A stretch of DNA of 64,000 nucleotides from CAYMAI01 sp964388445 (GCA_964388445.1 CAYMAI010000002.1:124001-188000); one strand, 5' to 3'. Numbered from the stretch's first letter, positions 33,706 through 42,154 are shown. Numbers and translations: made by a program. The notes: generated by a model from the sequence alone, not told the origin.

Positions 33706-34935
33706 TTACGCTCGCTCCGAATAACCTATGGCGGCCGCGAGAAACGTGAAGACCTTCGGCGGCTGCGCGATAAAATCCAAGCGCTTGCCCGAAACCGGAT
33801 GCGGAAACGCAATCCGGCGGGCGTGCAGCATTTGGCCCGCAGTTCTTTTTCCACCGCTGAAGCCGAATTCCTCCGCAAATTTCACGCTTTTTTCACTACC
33901 GATTTTTTCGCGCAATAAAAGCCAAGCCTTGTTTCCGCGCCGCCCCTCGCCGTCGCGCATCAGCCGCAGAAAGTCCCGGTTCGCCGATGTGCCGTAAAGG
34001 TCGTCGCCGACGATTTCTAGCCCGATGGATTTCAGATGCACCCGGATCTGGTGCGTACGGCCGGTATGAATCTTCAAGCTAAGCACGGAAAGCCCGAAGC
34101 CGTCCGCAAGCGTATCGAATGCGGTCAGCGCAGTCCTGCCGCCATCGCCGTGCGCAATCGCGATATGTTTCGTCCTCTCGCGCGGATGCCTTATTATCGG
34201 CAAATCGATTATTCCCGACCGGCTCGGCGGCGTCCCTGCCACGATTGCAATGTATTCCTTTTCGACTTCGCGCATCGCGAACTTCGACGCGAGTATCGCG
34301 TGAGCCCGCGCATCGCGTGCGACGATAAGGCAGCCGCTCGTCATTTTGTCGAGCCGGTGAACGATGCCGATTTTTTTGGCGAGAAGCGCGGACTTTAGCG
34401 CCTCGACCGCGTCTTTCGCCTCGTTTTCGCCCGGCTCGTAGTCCTCGTGCGCCGATTGTTCGATATGCTCGCGATGGTCGCTTTCGTTTGCGGCAAAGTT
34501 GATTTCTTCCTGCGCGAGCGAGACTCCGTACTTGTGCATCAGCGCCGCGGCGACCGTCGGCGCGAAATCGGAGGGCGACGGATGAACGCTCATTCCTGCG
34601 GCTTTGTTTATGACAATCAGCGACTCGTCCTCGAAAATAACATCGAGGGGAATATTCGCGGGTTCTATCGATATCGGACGCGTTCCCGCGGAGGCGATTT
34701 CGCGCAGTTTCGCAAGCGTGAGCCGGATTTCGATTACCCCCTCCCGGACTTTGGAAGATGGTTTAAGCGCATTATCGTTTTGAAAAACGCAGGCCGACTG
34801 GAAAAGAGACTTTAGCCTTTCCCTGCTGATTTCCGCTCCGAGCTTTTCGGGGAGCTTGCGGGCGAGAAACACGTCCGCGCGCTCCGGCGAGCCCGCCGCG
34901 TCCGCAAAAAATTGAATATACCCGCCGTCCGTCAC
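33706..34935 (-). CDS. RluA/RluD-family pseudouridine synthase
   Basis: A 409-residue RNA modification enzyme. An S4-like N-terminal part (RADVFLARKLPEKLGAEISRERLKSLFQ) is followed by the catalytic domain: IVINKAAGMSVHPS, GIVHRLDKMTSGCLIVARD with the catalytic Asp in HRLDK, EKEYIAIVAG, HTGRTHQIRVHL and VGDDLYG. A charged insert (HREHIEQSAHEDYEPGEN and neighbours) between the two is longer than in standard RluD. The true start is a GTG at 34935, 6 nt after a TACAAT box; the longer open frame upstream overlaps the BON-domain gene and has no family similarity. RNA target (23S or other) is not determined. Confidence 0.9.
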   Translation of the reverse strand: MTDGGYIQFFADAAGSPERADVFLARKLPEKLGAEISRERLKSLFQSACVFQNDNALKPSSKVREGVIEIRLTLAKLREIASAGTRPISIEPANIPLDVIFEDESLIVINKAAGMSVHPSPSDFAPTVAAALMHKYGVSLAQEEINFAANESDHREHIEQSAHEDYEPGENEAKDAVEALKSALLAKKIGIVHRLDKMTSGCLIVARDARAHAILASKFAMREVEKEYIAIVAGTPPSRSGIIDLPIIRHPRERTKHIAIAHGDGGRTALTAFDTLADGFGLSVLSLKIHTGRTHQIRVHLKSIGLEIVGDDLYGTSANRDFLRLMRDGEGRRGNKAWLLLREKIGSEKSVKFAEEFGFSGGKRTAGQMLHARRIAFPHPVSGKRLDFIAQPPKVFTFLAAAIGYSERA

Positions 34936-34941
34936 CCGGCT

Positions 34942-34947
34942 ATTGTA
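34942..34947 (-). promoter_or_regulatory. -10 box, leaderless-type, for the pseudouridine synthase
   Basis: TACAAT on the minus strand ends 6 nt before the GTG at 34935; no Shine-Dalgarno is present. The gene upstream ends 77 nt earlier, so a separate promoter is plausible. Confidence 0.5.
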
Positions 34948-35012
34948 TCGCCTGTGCGAATCCGTAGCCTTGCAGTAAGGCTGCCGGCGGCTTGACGCCC
35001 GGAAATAGCATC

Positions 35013-35375
35013 CTAGAAGCCGAGAGCGCTGCCGGCGGGCGTGCCTACGTGGTCCATCATCAATCCGCTGTCCAGTTCCTGCATCGTCATTTTGTTCACG
35101 ACGCTCGTCACGCCTTCCACCTGTTTCGCAAGGTCGCTTGCGATGTCGATAAGCTCGGGCAGCGAGACTTCGCCCGCAATCGTCACTTCGCCCGTTTCCA
35201 TGTTCGCGGTTATCGTAAGGTCCGCCGCGCGCAGCCGCATGTCGGCGTTCAGCGCCTGGCGCACTTTTTTCTCGAGTTCGTTTTCGTTTTGCAGCGTGCC
35301 GAGCTTGTCGCATGACGCCAAAAGCGCCGCCGCCGCCGCAAAAATCGTCAAAGCCAAATATACCGTCGTTCGCAT
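35013..35375 (-). CDS. BON-domain lipoprotein
   Basis: A 120-residue predicted lipoprotein with lipobox LLASC (Cys22). The rest is one BON domain: LEKKVRQALNADMRLRAADLTITANMETGEVTIAGEVSLPELIDIASDLAKQVEGVTSVVNKM. BON domains bind phospholipid surfaces and occur in envelope-stress proteins such as OsmY and DolP (family knowledge). The ATG has an excellent GGAGGTG site 4 nt upstream and a TATAAT promoter. The short C-terminal tail (DSGLMMDHVGTPAGSALGF) is not conserved in the family. Confidence 0.85.
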   Translation of the reverse strand: MRTTVYLALTIFAAAAALLASCDKLGTLQNENELEKKVRQALNADMRLRAADLTITANMETGEVTIAGEVSLPELIDIASDLAKQVEGVTSVVNKMTMQELDSGLMMDHVGTPAGSALGF

Positions 35376-35395
35376 ACCGCACCTCCGGACATGGC

Positions 35396-35424
35396 ATTAT
35401 ACCCGCGGAAATTGCATTTGTTCA
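35396..35424 (-). promoter_or_regulatory. Sigma70-type promoter of the BON lipoprotein
   Basis: TATAAT (35401-35396, minus) with TGAACA at 17 nt or TTGAAC at 18 nt upstream. A short leader with a strong ribosome site follows. Confidence 0.55.
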
Positions 35425-35474
35425 ATGTAATCGGCAAAAGCGCCAATTCTCAAATACCTCTGCAAAAACGAAGC

Positions 35475-35502
35475 TTGACAATAACTAAATATAAAATATA
35501 AT
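35475..35502 (+). promoter_or_regulatory. Perfect consensus sigma70 promoter of the orphan membrane protein
   Basis: TTGACA (35475-35480), a 16-nt AT-rich spacer and TATAAT (35497-35502), both hexamers perfect. Only 8 nt separate the -10 box from the ATG at 35511, and no ribosome site is present. Confidence 0.75.
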
Positions 35503-35510
35503 CATGCTTT

Positions 35511-36416
35511 ATGACGCAAAACAAACACCTTTTGCCTGAGCGATATGAGCCTGCTCTTCTTTTCAACACCGAAGCAAAGCTAGCTGGCCGGGCAATTAGC
35601 GACCGACAAGCTGCCATTTTCACCGACCGCACCATTTTTTCGGAAAATAATAGCTACGGTATTATTGCCATTGTAATAGCCTTTTTGTTGCTTATTGCGC
35701 CATTCGCATATTATATACGAAATTTCATAAAATACGATTGGGATATAAGTTTTAGTTTATTGTGTTTGCTTGCAGCCAGCGGCAGCATTATCGGCGCAAC
35801 TGCCGGCCTACACAGGGTTTCACATTATATTTCCCGTGGTCTTGTAGATTTGCTTTGCTTGACTGGAATGAACCACAATTACATTTTCACAAATCTTGCA
35901 TTGATAGATTTATGGAAGGCGTCTTATTTTTACCTTTCTCTTTACATTTTGTTAATAATTATTGCAATGTTTCATTTGACGGCCTTTAGTCTCGGATTCG
36001 GACTATTGATTTCGCTTATCGTCGCCATTTGCTTTATGGCAGCTTTCCTGTTATATGCTATTTATTCCCATTTTGTCGGAGTTGTTGTTGGTTTGTCTGT
36101 TATATCGACTTCATTGAAGCTACCAATTGCTATTTTAATTCTAGCTTTGCAATCCTTATACCCAATTCTTATTGGGGTGGTTTACCGCACTCGTCCAGTT
36201 GATATTGTTACTCATGTTTTTACTCCTCATGCCGGTATGACTTACTCACTTGCAATAACGAACTATGTAAGGATTATCAATGACCCGATTTCGCCATTGT
36301 GGCTTTACATTGCATCTGTTATGTTTCTGGTATTATTAACATGGGTGCTTTTGCTTTTGGGTTCATATTTGTTTCGGTCTCGCTGCAACGGAATTCAATT
36401 ATTTGATTCCGATTAA
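35511..36416 (+). CDS. Orphan polytopic membrane protein, AT-rich
   Basis: A 301-residue protein I do not recognise. The first 45 residues are soluble (KHLLPERYEPALLFNTEAKLAG). Six to seven hydrophobic segments follow, including YGIIAIVIAFLLLIAPFAYY, SLYILLIIIAMFHLTAF, and a last one around MFLVLLTWVLLLLGSYLF, then a short polar tail. No enzymatic motif is visible. Base composition is distinctly AT-rich and the codon choice (TTA, ATT, TTT) differs from both neighbours, suggesting horizontal origin. It lies between the divergent BON gene and the convergent permease gene, driven by its own perfect promoter. Confidence 0.75.
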   Translation: MTQNKHLLPERYEPALLFNTEAKLAGRAISDRQAAIFTDRTIFSENNSYGIIAIVIAFLLLIAPFAYYIRNFIKYDWDISFSLLCLLAASGSIIGATAGLHRVSHYISRGLVDLLCLTGMNHNYIFTNLALIDLWKASYFYLSLYILLIIIAMFHLTAFSLGFGLLISLIVAICFMAAFLLYAIYSHFVGVVVGLSVISTSLKLPIAILILALQSLYPILIGVVYRTRPVDIVTHVFTPHAGMTYSLAITNYVRIINDPISPLWLYIASVMFLVLLTWVLLLLGSYLFRSRCNGIQLFDSD

Positions 36417-36434
36417 TGAATTAATGTCAAAAGC

Positions 36435-37853
36435 TCATGTGCTGCAATGCCCTTCGAGTTGCGCATGCCGCTTTGTTACGCGCATCAGCGCAAGATACAA
36501 TCCCGCGCTTACTATGAAGCTCGGAATCGCGGCGCCGGTCGGCCAAGGTTGCCATTCGTAGCCGAAAATTTCATGCATCCACCAAGGAGAGCCCGCCCAA
36601 ATCGAGACCGCCATTCCGGCGACCCATGCGATTATCGCCGCGAAGTTGAAACCGCCGGTGAACCAGTACGGGCCGTTCTTCGCCCCGATTTCAGCGGCAA
36701 CGACGCTTCCCCGCTTGATAAACAGCCAGTCCGCCGCCACCACGCCGAACATCGGAAGGAAAACTATGCCGATTAGCACGAGAAACGCCGTGTAATGGTC
36801 CATGCTGATAAAGCACGCGAGCGCAGTGCCGAGAAGCCCGCCGATAACGGTGAACGCCCGTTCGTTCGCTTTCGGCCAGAGGTTCAGCGAACTTGCCGCC
36901 GTGCTGTATATATCGAGAAACGTCGTCGTAATCGTGCTTACGACTATAAGCACGAGTCCCGCCACTACGAGATTCAAATGGCTAAGAGCGCCGAGAACGA
37001 TTACGTTAGGCTCGAGTTCGTAATACGGCGTGCCGGGATTCATCGCGAGAAACGCGAAACCGCCGAAAAGGCCGGTAAGGTACATCCACGTCGAGCCGGC
37101 GAAATAGCCCCAGTACGTGCCGCCGAACGCAGCGCGGCGGCTTGTTGCGAATCTGCCGTAGTCCGCGGCGAGAGGCACCCACGACACCGCCATCGCGACG
37201 ATGAAATCGAACGTGAGCATCGGCGCGGTGCCATCCGGCGCGGGCACCGCCGAAAGCTGCGCCCACGAATGTTCGCGAAAAATCGCCCACGTCATAACCA
37301 CGGCGAGTCCGGCGAGCAAAGCGACGGCTATGCGGTGCGCGACTTTCCAATATTTCGCGCCGCCCGCGGCCCACGCGGTCGTAACCGCTCCGAGGCCGAG
37401 AATAATCCAAAAGTTGATTCCCGCGGAAAGATCGTGGCCGAGCAATATCGCCACCGCTTTCGCCGCCACGATGAGCATATACGCGGTCCAGCCGATAAGC
37501 TGCATTATGTTGCAAACGGCGGGAAACATGCTGCCGCGAATGCCGAAGGCGGCGCGTGAAAGCATCATCGTGGGAAGCCCGGTCGCGGCGCCCATTTTCG
37601 CGACGAGTCCGAGAAGTAGATTGCCGGTCAGCCTGCCCGCGACGATAAGCGCGATGCCCAGATAAAGACCCGCCGGAGTGACTTGCGAGCCGGCCCAAAG
37701 TTCGTCGATTACGACTGCGGCGCCGAACCAAAGAAGCGCGAGGTCGAATCCAGATAGCTTTGTGCGGCCGGTGTTATCGCCGCCCGCCGTCTGCAGGTTG
37801 CCAGGATTATCGTGCGCGCCGGACGCCTTCGAAACAGCAGATTTTTCAAGCAT
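36435..37853 (-). CDS. cytX: NCS1-family permease, probable HMP/thiamine-precursor transporter
   Basis: A 472-residue integral membrane transporter with about 12 hydrophobic segments. NCS1 features: LWFGAAVVIDELWAGSQVTPAGL at the first segment, LSRAAFGIRGSMFPAVCNIMQLIGW, SWVPLAADYGRFATS and YYELEPNVIVLGA. The TPP riboswitch directly upstream assigns it to thiamine-related uptake, so CytX (hydroxymethylpyrimidine) is the best fit rather than cytosine or allantoin transport. The ATG at 37853 lies 8 nt after GAGG and is preferred over the ATG at 37859 and GTG at 37862, which sit too near the site. The specific substrate is inferred from regulation. Confidence 0.85.
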   Translation of the reverse strand: MLEKSAVSKASGAHDNPGNLQTAGGDNTGRTKLSGFDLALLWFGAAVVIDELWAGSQVTPAGLYLGIALIVAGRLTGNLLLGLVAKMGAATGLPTMMLSRAAFGIRGSMFPAVCNIMQLIGWTAYMLIVAAKAVAILLGHDLSAGINFWIILGLGAVTTAWAAGGAKYWKVAHRIAVALLAGLAVVMTWAIFREHSWAQLSAVPAPDGTAPMLTFDFIVAMAVSWVPLAADYGRFATSRRAAFGGTYWGYFAGSTWMYLTGLFGGFAFLAMNPGTPYYELEPNVIVLGALSHLNLVVAGLVLIVVSTITTTFLDIYSTAASSLNLWPKANERAFTVIGGLLGTALACFISMDHYTAFLVLIGIVFLPMFGVVAADWLFIKRGSVVAAEIGAKNGPYWFTGGFNFAAIIAWVAGMAVSIWAGSPWWMHEIFGYEWQPWPTGAAIPSFIVSAGLYLALMRVTKRHAQLEGHCST

Positions 37854-37884
37854 GCCCATCACCTCGAATCGAAAATCAGGTGCT

Positions 37885-37978
37885 GGGGGAGTCTTTGCAA
37901 TCCCTGCGCCGGCATTACCCGGATCAGGTTCGGCGGGTCGGCGCCCCTTCGGGACGCCCTCTCAGCTTGCGCTCCCCG
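37885..37978 (-). promoter_or_regulatory. TPP (THI-box) riboswitch
   Basis: On the minus strand the conserved parts appear in order: GGGGAGC with GCTGAGAGGG (37977 down to about 37960), a variable P3 arm, then GAACCTGATCCGGGTAATGCC and GCGCAGGGA (about 37932-37901). P1 forms between GGGGAG near 37977 and CTCCCC near 37886. The aptamer is complete. It stands 25-120 nt before the permease start. TPP binding should lower expression; no terminator T-run is seen, so control may act on translation initiation. Confidence 0.95.
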
Positions 37979-37995
37979 TGCCCGTAGAAAACCGG

Positions 37996-38004
37996 ATTAT
38001 AACA
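37996..38004 (-). promoter_or_regulatory. Extended -10 promoter for the riboswitch transcript
   Basis: TGtTATAAT on the minus strand, about 20 nt before the aptamer's first conserved helix. No -35 match is seen, as expected for an extended -10 element. Confidence 0.6.
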
Positions 38005-38012
38005 TAAACCGG

Positions 38013-39704
38013 CTATGGCACGGCGTGGAGCTCGTTCACCATCTGTTCGATGACGAGCGGAAGCCTGCCGAACGTCCAATCTCTGTCTACGCGCTCGTAA
38101 ACCGTATGCGCGCCATGGCCGTACGGGCCGATGTTGATAACGGGCGAATTGAGCTCGCTTAAAAGGCTCCACTCGCGCACGTCCATCGGAAATGCCATAT
38201 TTTCGACGAGAAACCGCCAATGGGAAGTGCGCACCGGCGCCTCGGGAAAACTGAAAAAGCTCATATCGCTTATGAACGGATAAAACCGCCGGATTTCATA
38301 CCTTTCGCCTTCCGCCGCCTTGGCGAAAGCCCGCTCGGCCGCGTTCGCGACGAAATCACGTTCCTCGCCCATCAGGTAATTGCTCGGATAAAACGGCGGA
38401 GCGAAGCTGACCACGATGCAGGGCGCGGCCTTAGCCGTTTGAACGAGCCATTCCACCGTCCGCATGCACGCTTTTCGCTCGTCCTTTTCGTGAGAGGCGA
38501 ATTCCTCGCGGACTTCGGCGAACCGCGTCGGAAAATCCTCGCTCTGCGAAACGCGCTGCGCCTGTTCCAAAAGCCCCGTCAGGTCGAGTACGGGCATCGC
38601 GCTATCCAGAAGTTTGCCCTTGCCGCCGCCGCCCGCGAACCGCTCGAAGCGTTTGATGCGGCGCTCCAGCCAATGGCGGGTGAAGCCTCGAATGCGGTTT
38701 ATGTATTTCGTCAGTATCTGGTCGGGCGTCATTTTTACCGCGAACTGATTCAGCGTGAAATGCGCGGCGGACGGCGTCATCACGCTGTACGATTCGCCCG
38801 CGTCCTTCAGATAAAGGCAAGCGGGAGGCGCGGTCACTTCCTGCGCGAGCTGGTCCACGAGTTGCGGGTCGCTTTCGAGGTTCGACGCAAGCCAGCCGGC
38901 GATTGCCGCGGCGTTGATGCTTTCCCAAACCTGTCCGGCGTGCGCTTCTTTGCCGAATACGCTGAAAAGCATCAGGTATTTCCCGATCGTGCCGGTATAG
39001 ACCGCACGCGTGTTGTCGCCCGGTTCGAGCGGGCTTACGTAGTCGGCGTTGACGACGCACCGGATTTTCAGCTTGCGCTGGCGCAGAATCTGGTTGATTC
39101 GCGGCGCGAGCGAGCGGATTCCCGTCGAGTTGCCTTCTTCGTCCGGACAAAGTGCCAGAATGAGCGCGCCCTCCGCGCCGCCGCTTTTCGCGAACTCGAT
39201 GAATACTTCGACAATCGCCGCGACGCCGCTTTTCATATCGAGCCAGCCGCGACCGAATTCGTATTCGCCGCTTTCGAGGTCGTGGCGCACGTCCTGCGGA
39301 ATCGAATGGTCTGTTTCGAAAACCTGGCGAAGGCGCGCGCTGTCGGATGCAACGTTTTTGTGCGGACCGTATTCCTCCACGCCCACAGTATCGAAATGTC
39401 CCATAAGCACGACCGCCGGATGCTCCGTTTGAAACGCAGGCGGCGGGTCGTCGCCGAAAGTGGACGTGCCGACGCCGGGATGGGGGCGGGCCGGCATAAA
39501 AACGAGCACGGCCTTGCGGTGGTTTTCGCCCGGAATCTCGACCATATCTACTTTCAACCCGATGTTTTTAAGCTCCGGGCGCGTTGAAAGGTAGTGGTAA
39601 AGAAACTCCGCAAGCGTGGCCTCGCCGCGCGTGCCGTTGACGCTTGGTATCTTGCACAAACGCTTCGTAAGGTTGAAGCATCGGTTGTAATACTTGTTTT
39701 CCAT
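38013..39704 (-). CDS. M20-family peptidase, RocB-like
   Basis: A 563-residue cytoplasmic metallopeptidase-like protein of the RocB (arginine-utilisation) branch of M20. Metal-site motifs: VLMGHFDTVGVEEYG (His, Asp), GRGWLDMKSG (bridging Asp), CPDEEGNSTG (Glu-Glu), and a later His in GKEAHAGQ. RocB-type proteins have extra C-terminal residues compared with ArgE/DapE, which fits the length. Substrate is unknown. Start at ATG 39704 with GGAGAG; the frame open upstream is not needed. A TTGCCT-17-TACAAT promoter lies upstream. Confidence 0.85.
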   Translation of the reverse strand: MENKYYNRCFNLTKRLCKIPSVNGTRGEATLAEFLYHYLSTRPELKNIGLKVDMVEIPGENHRKAVLVFMPARPHPGVGTSTFGDDPPPAFQTEHPAVVLMGHFDTVGVEEYGPHKNVASDSARLRQVFETDHSIPQDVRHDLESGEYEFGRGWLDMKSGVAAIVEVFIEFAKSGGAEGALILALCPDEEGNSTGIRSLAPRINQILRQRKLKIRCVVNADYVSPLEPGDNTRAVYTGTIGKYLMLFSVFGKEAHAGQVWESINAAAIAGWLASNLESDPQLVDQLAQEVTAPPACLYLKDAGESYSVMTPSAAHFTLNQFAVKMTPDQILTKYINRIRGFTRHWLERRIKRFERFAGGGGKGKLLDSAMPVLDLTGLLEQAQRVSQSEDFPTRFAEVREEFASHEKDERKACMRTVEWLVQTAKAAPCIVVSFAPPFYPSNYLMGEERDFVANAAERAFAKAAEGERYEIRRFYPFISDMSFFSFPEAPVRTSHWRFLVENMAFPMDVREWSLLSELNSPVINIGPYGHGAHTVYERVDRDWTFGRLPLVIEQMVNELHAVP

Positions 39705-39729
39705 ACACTCTCCGCCGGAAGGCGCCGGT

Positions 39730-39758
39730 ATTGTAGTAAATAAGCGCTTTAAAGGCAA
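39730..39758 (-). promoter_or_regulatory. Sigma70-type promoter of the RocB-like gene
   Basis: TTGCCT (39758-39753) and TACAAT (39735-39730) on the minus strand, 17-nt spacer, about 25 nt before the ATG with ribosome site GGAGAG. Confidence 0.5.
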
Positions 39759-39958
39759 CACCGATTTCTACCCCGGTTTGAGCCGCGTTTTGCGCTTTCG
39801 GAAGGGGCATCGGACGCAGCGCAGCGCGGAATTCCGGCCCAGCAGAAAGCGGGCCAGAGGATTACGCATTCTGGACGACATCCGCGGCTATCCGTGATTT
39901 CCACTTGCGGGCATCGGCTATTTGGATAAACCGGCGGAATCCGTGATATTTAGCCGTG

Positions 39959-40168
39959 ATGGAAAAGACGATTATTTATACGAAAAACGGCTGTCCTTAC
40001 TGCGCCGCGGCGATGAAGGACATGCGCGACCGCGGCGAGGAATTCGAAGAGCGGAATTGCAGCCAAAACCGCACGTACGTTGACGACGTTATGCGCATTA
40101 GCGGAGGCAGGGTCGTTCCGCTTATCGTGCGAGGCGATGAGCATCAGATTGGTTTCGGCGGCGGCTGA
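39959..40168 (+). CDS. Glutaredoxin-like protein (possibly UXX-star-like)
   Basis: A 69-residue thioredoxin-fold protein with the redox motif GCPYC at residues 11-15, GEEFEERNC, then SGGRVVPLIV (cis-Pro) and a closing IGFGGG. The last element differs from the GGFD end of standard glutaredoxins and recalls the small UXX-star family, whose members sometimes use selenocysteine; here both positions are Cys. ATG at 39959 (a GTG just before is possible). A TGaTATTTA box lies 6 nt upstream and no ribosome site is seen. A terminator follows directly. Confidence 0.7.
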   Translation: MEKTIIYTKNGCPYCAAAMKDMRDRGEEFEERNCSQNRTYVDDVMRISGGRVVPLIVRGDEHQIGFGGG

Positions 40169-40176
40169 AGCGTTTG

Positions 40177-40199
40177 AGCGCGCGTCGCGCGCTTTTTTT
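40177..40199 (+). terminator. Rho-independent terminator
   Basis: A GC-only 6-bp stem (AGCGCG / CGCGCT, 5-nt loop) is followed by seven T residues, 9 nt after the glutaredoxin-like stop. Confidence 0.75.
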
Positions 40200-40280
40200 G
40201 CCTTTACGAATTTCGATTATTCGAAAAACAAAATACAGGTCAACAAACGGCGCCCGCGCGTACAGCGCTTAGCAGCCGTC

Positions 40281-41921
40281 TCACTCTCCGCCGCCGCCAT
40301 AGTCGCCGGATTCAAGAATCAGCACGATTCCGTCCGGCTTGCCGTCTCCATCCGGCGCCCATGTCTGGCCTGGGAAAGCGTTTTTGGCGCTGACGACGTC
40401 CATCCCGCCGTATCTGTCGCCGCCGAAAAGCAGCAGGTAGTAGCCCGAAAATCTGTCGCCCGAATAAACCGGAATGTACACGAAGTCGCCGGGCGAAAAA
40501 TCGGTCAAAAATCTCGGCTGCATAGTTTGATCGGCGCTATACGGGTTTGCGGGAAATTCGTATATGTATCCCCGCTCGATTATTGCGTCTATCGTGCGCG
40601 GATACGTCCCGTGGTCCATGTTGTAATACTCGATGGCGTCTTGGATTTCGTAAAGGCCGTCCACAGCGGACTCGAGCAGCCAATCGTCTTCCGGCGCAGT
40701 CGAAATCGGCCCTTCGCCGTACAATTTCGCCCTCGCGATGTCCGAATACGCGAGCGCGGCGAATCCCCACGTGTAAAGCGCGCCGAATAGATTGACGAGT
40801 TCAGCCTTGCCCTTCGTTTCGAACGTCATCCCCTTTGCGCCGTTCGAGCAGGAAATTTCCAGCGCCCCGAAATTCGTATCGGGAGTTATGTCCCAAAAAT
40901 CCTTGTGCATCGCGGTCGCGTATGCCGGATACATGATTTTCTCGCTTCGGGTGAGCGGCTCGAAGTGTTTGTGCCACAGCCGGTTGACGTCCATACGGAA
41001 ATAGAAGTTGGAAGTTACAGGTTTGAGGTCGGGCTTGTTGGCCTTGAGCAGTTCCTGCAGGCGAGGAGCGTTCGTGCCCACCACGAAAAATCCGCCGCCC
41101 AGTCCCGCGACGATTCCCGGCTCGACGTCGTAATAGCTAATCCCGCCGGCGGTGAACGCCGGTTTGGCGGACGCGAGGTTTCCGAATTGCGAGAGATAGT
41201 TTTTCTTGAACGCGTTTTCGTCGTCCAGCGCAAGCGCGAATAGCGCGACCATATTTTCCCAGTTATAACCGGGCGATGCCATGTCGCCTTCGGGAAGTTC
41301 GACGAGCATCAGCGTGGCTTCCGTGCCGACGACGTTTTTCACGGCGTCGAAACCGCCCATTCCGGCGAGCATCATATTCGCCATCGCCAGCCCCATTCGC
41401 ATCTGGCCGATTTCGCCCGCGCCGCCCGGCATCGCTTCGAGTTCTCTCCAAAGCGTTTCGTCGGAAATCGCGTTCCATACGATTTCGGCTTTTTCGGCCG
41501 GATTTGCAAGAGAAATCGTAAGAAGTGCGCTCGACGGATTGATGATTTTTCCGACCTTTAGTTGACGGTCGGGAAGAGACATCATCTGACCTTTAAGGCT
41601 CGATTTGTGCGAATCGGCAATCGTGTATGTTTCTTTCCAATAAAGCTCGCCGTTCTTTATGTGGAATTCGCCGGAATAATCCCTAAGGCCGAGAATGCCT
41701 AGCTTGTCCAGAAAAAGCTTTACCTTCGCCGCTTCCGGATGCTTTTCGGCGAACTGGCCCGAAAAGAAAATCTTCTCGACTTTCGCCATGAAATAGCCGA
41801 GGTTAATCGTCCAGGTTTCCTCGATTTCAATCGGCACTTCGGCGCGCGCCGGCGTGGCGGAAACGAAAACAGCCGCGAAAACTGCCGCGCAAAGCGCGAT
41901 TGAACAGAAGCGCGTAAACAT
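40281..41921 (-). CDS. Secreted DUF3352-like protein with pseudopilin-like C-terminus
   Basis: A 546-residue exported protein: signal peptide of about 26 residues (CSIALCAAVFAAVFVSATPARA), then a large domain resembling DUF3352 (LPDRQLKVGKIINPSSALLTISLANP, ALDDENAFKKNYLSQFG, FFVVGTNAPRLQELL). Residues of about 420-540 resemble the soluble part of GspG-type pseudopilins (VDGLYEIQDAIEYYNMDHGTYPRTIDAII, then NPYSADQ and PDGIVL), but the N-terminal pilin helix is absent. The ATG at 41921 follows a perfect GGAGG. Function unknown; the fused pilin-like tail is unusual. Confidence 0.7.
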   Translation of the reverse strand: MFTRFCSIALCAAVFAAVFVSATPARAEVPIEIEETWTINLGYFMAKVEKIFFSGQFAEKHPEAAKVKLFLDKLGILGLRDYSGEFHIKNGELYWKETYTIADSHKSSLKGQMMSLPDRQLKVGKIINPSSALLTISLANPAEKAEIVWNAISDETLWRELEAMPGGAGEIGQMRMGLAMANMMLAGMGGFDAVKNVVGTEATLMLVELPEGDMASPGYNWENMVALFALALDDENAFKKNYLSQFGNLASAKPAFTAGGISYYDVEPGIVAGLGGGFFVVGTNAPRLQELLKANKPDLKPVTSNFYFRMDVNRLWHKHFEPLTRSEKIMYPAYATAMHKDFWDITPDTNFGALEISCSNGAKGMTFETKGKAELVNLFGALYTWGFAALAYSDIARAKLYGEGPISTAPEDDWLLESAVDGLYEIQDAIEYYNMDHGTYPRTIDAIIERGYIYEFPANPYSADQTMQPRFLTDFSPGDFVYIPVYSGDRFSGYYLLLFGGDRYGGMDVVSAKNAFPGQTWAPDGDGKPDGIVLILESGDYGGGGE

Positions 41922-42005
41922 GACATCCTCCTTACCCGAAAAATCCGCAAGCGGAAAAAATGCGAAAAAAGCCTCCCGCAGTATATCACGGCGGCGGCGG
42001 ATGGC

Positions 42006-42014
42006 TGATATACT
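42006..42014 (+). promoter_or_regulatory. Extended -10 promoter of tRNA-Leu
   Basis: TGaTATACT ends 8 nt before the mature tRNA 5' end. The same TGaTATACT string occurs before the SNF2 helicase gene. Confidence 0.55.
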
Positions 42015-42022
42015 GAAAGCGC

Positions 42023-42106
42023 GGGCGAGTGGTGGAATGGCAGACACGCAAGACTTAGGATCTTGTGCCGCAAGGCGTGGGGGTTCAAGTCCCCCCTCGC
42101 CCACCA
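42023..42106 (+). tRNA. tRNA-Leu (UAG anticodon)
   Basis: 84 nt including an encoded CCA. A 7-bp acceptor stem pairs GGGCGAG with CTCGCCC. The D-loop region TGGTGGAATGGCAGACAC is typical of leucine tRNAs. The anticodon loop is CTTAGGA (anticodon TAG) on a 5-bp stem AAAGA-type helix, followed by a long variable arm and a T-arm with GTTCAAGTC. It stands alone between unrelated genes. Confidence 0.97.
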
Positions 42107-42154
42107 ACGAAAGCCGGAATGCACGATTCCGGACTATAAAGCGGGTAAATAATT

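Noticed and set aside
34936..35397. N-terminal extension of the pseudouridine synthase frame up to 35397
   Set aside because: It would overlap the whole BON lipoprotein gene and reads as low-complexity sequence; the GTG at 34935 starts the S4-like domain.
38220..39587. Long open frame of 455 codons on the plus strand, antisense to the RocB-like gene
   Set aside because: It is a shadow of GC-rich codon usage opposite a clear M20 peptidase; translation is Arg/Ala-rich without motifs and no ribosome site.
42023..42106. tRNA-Leu as an integration site for a neighbouring element
   Set aside because: No direct repeat of the tRNA 3' end is seen nearby, no integrase is present and flanking composition is normal.
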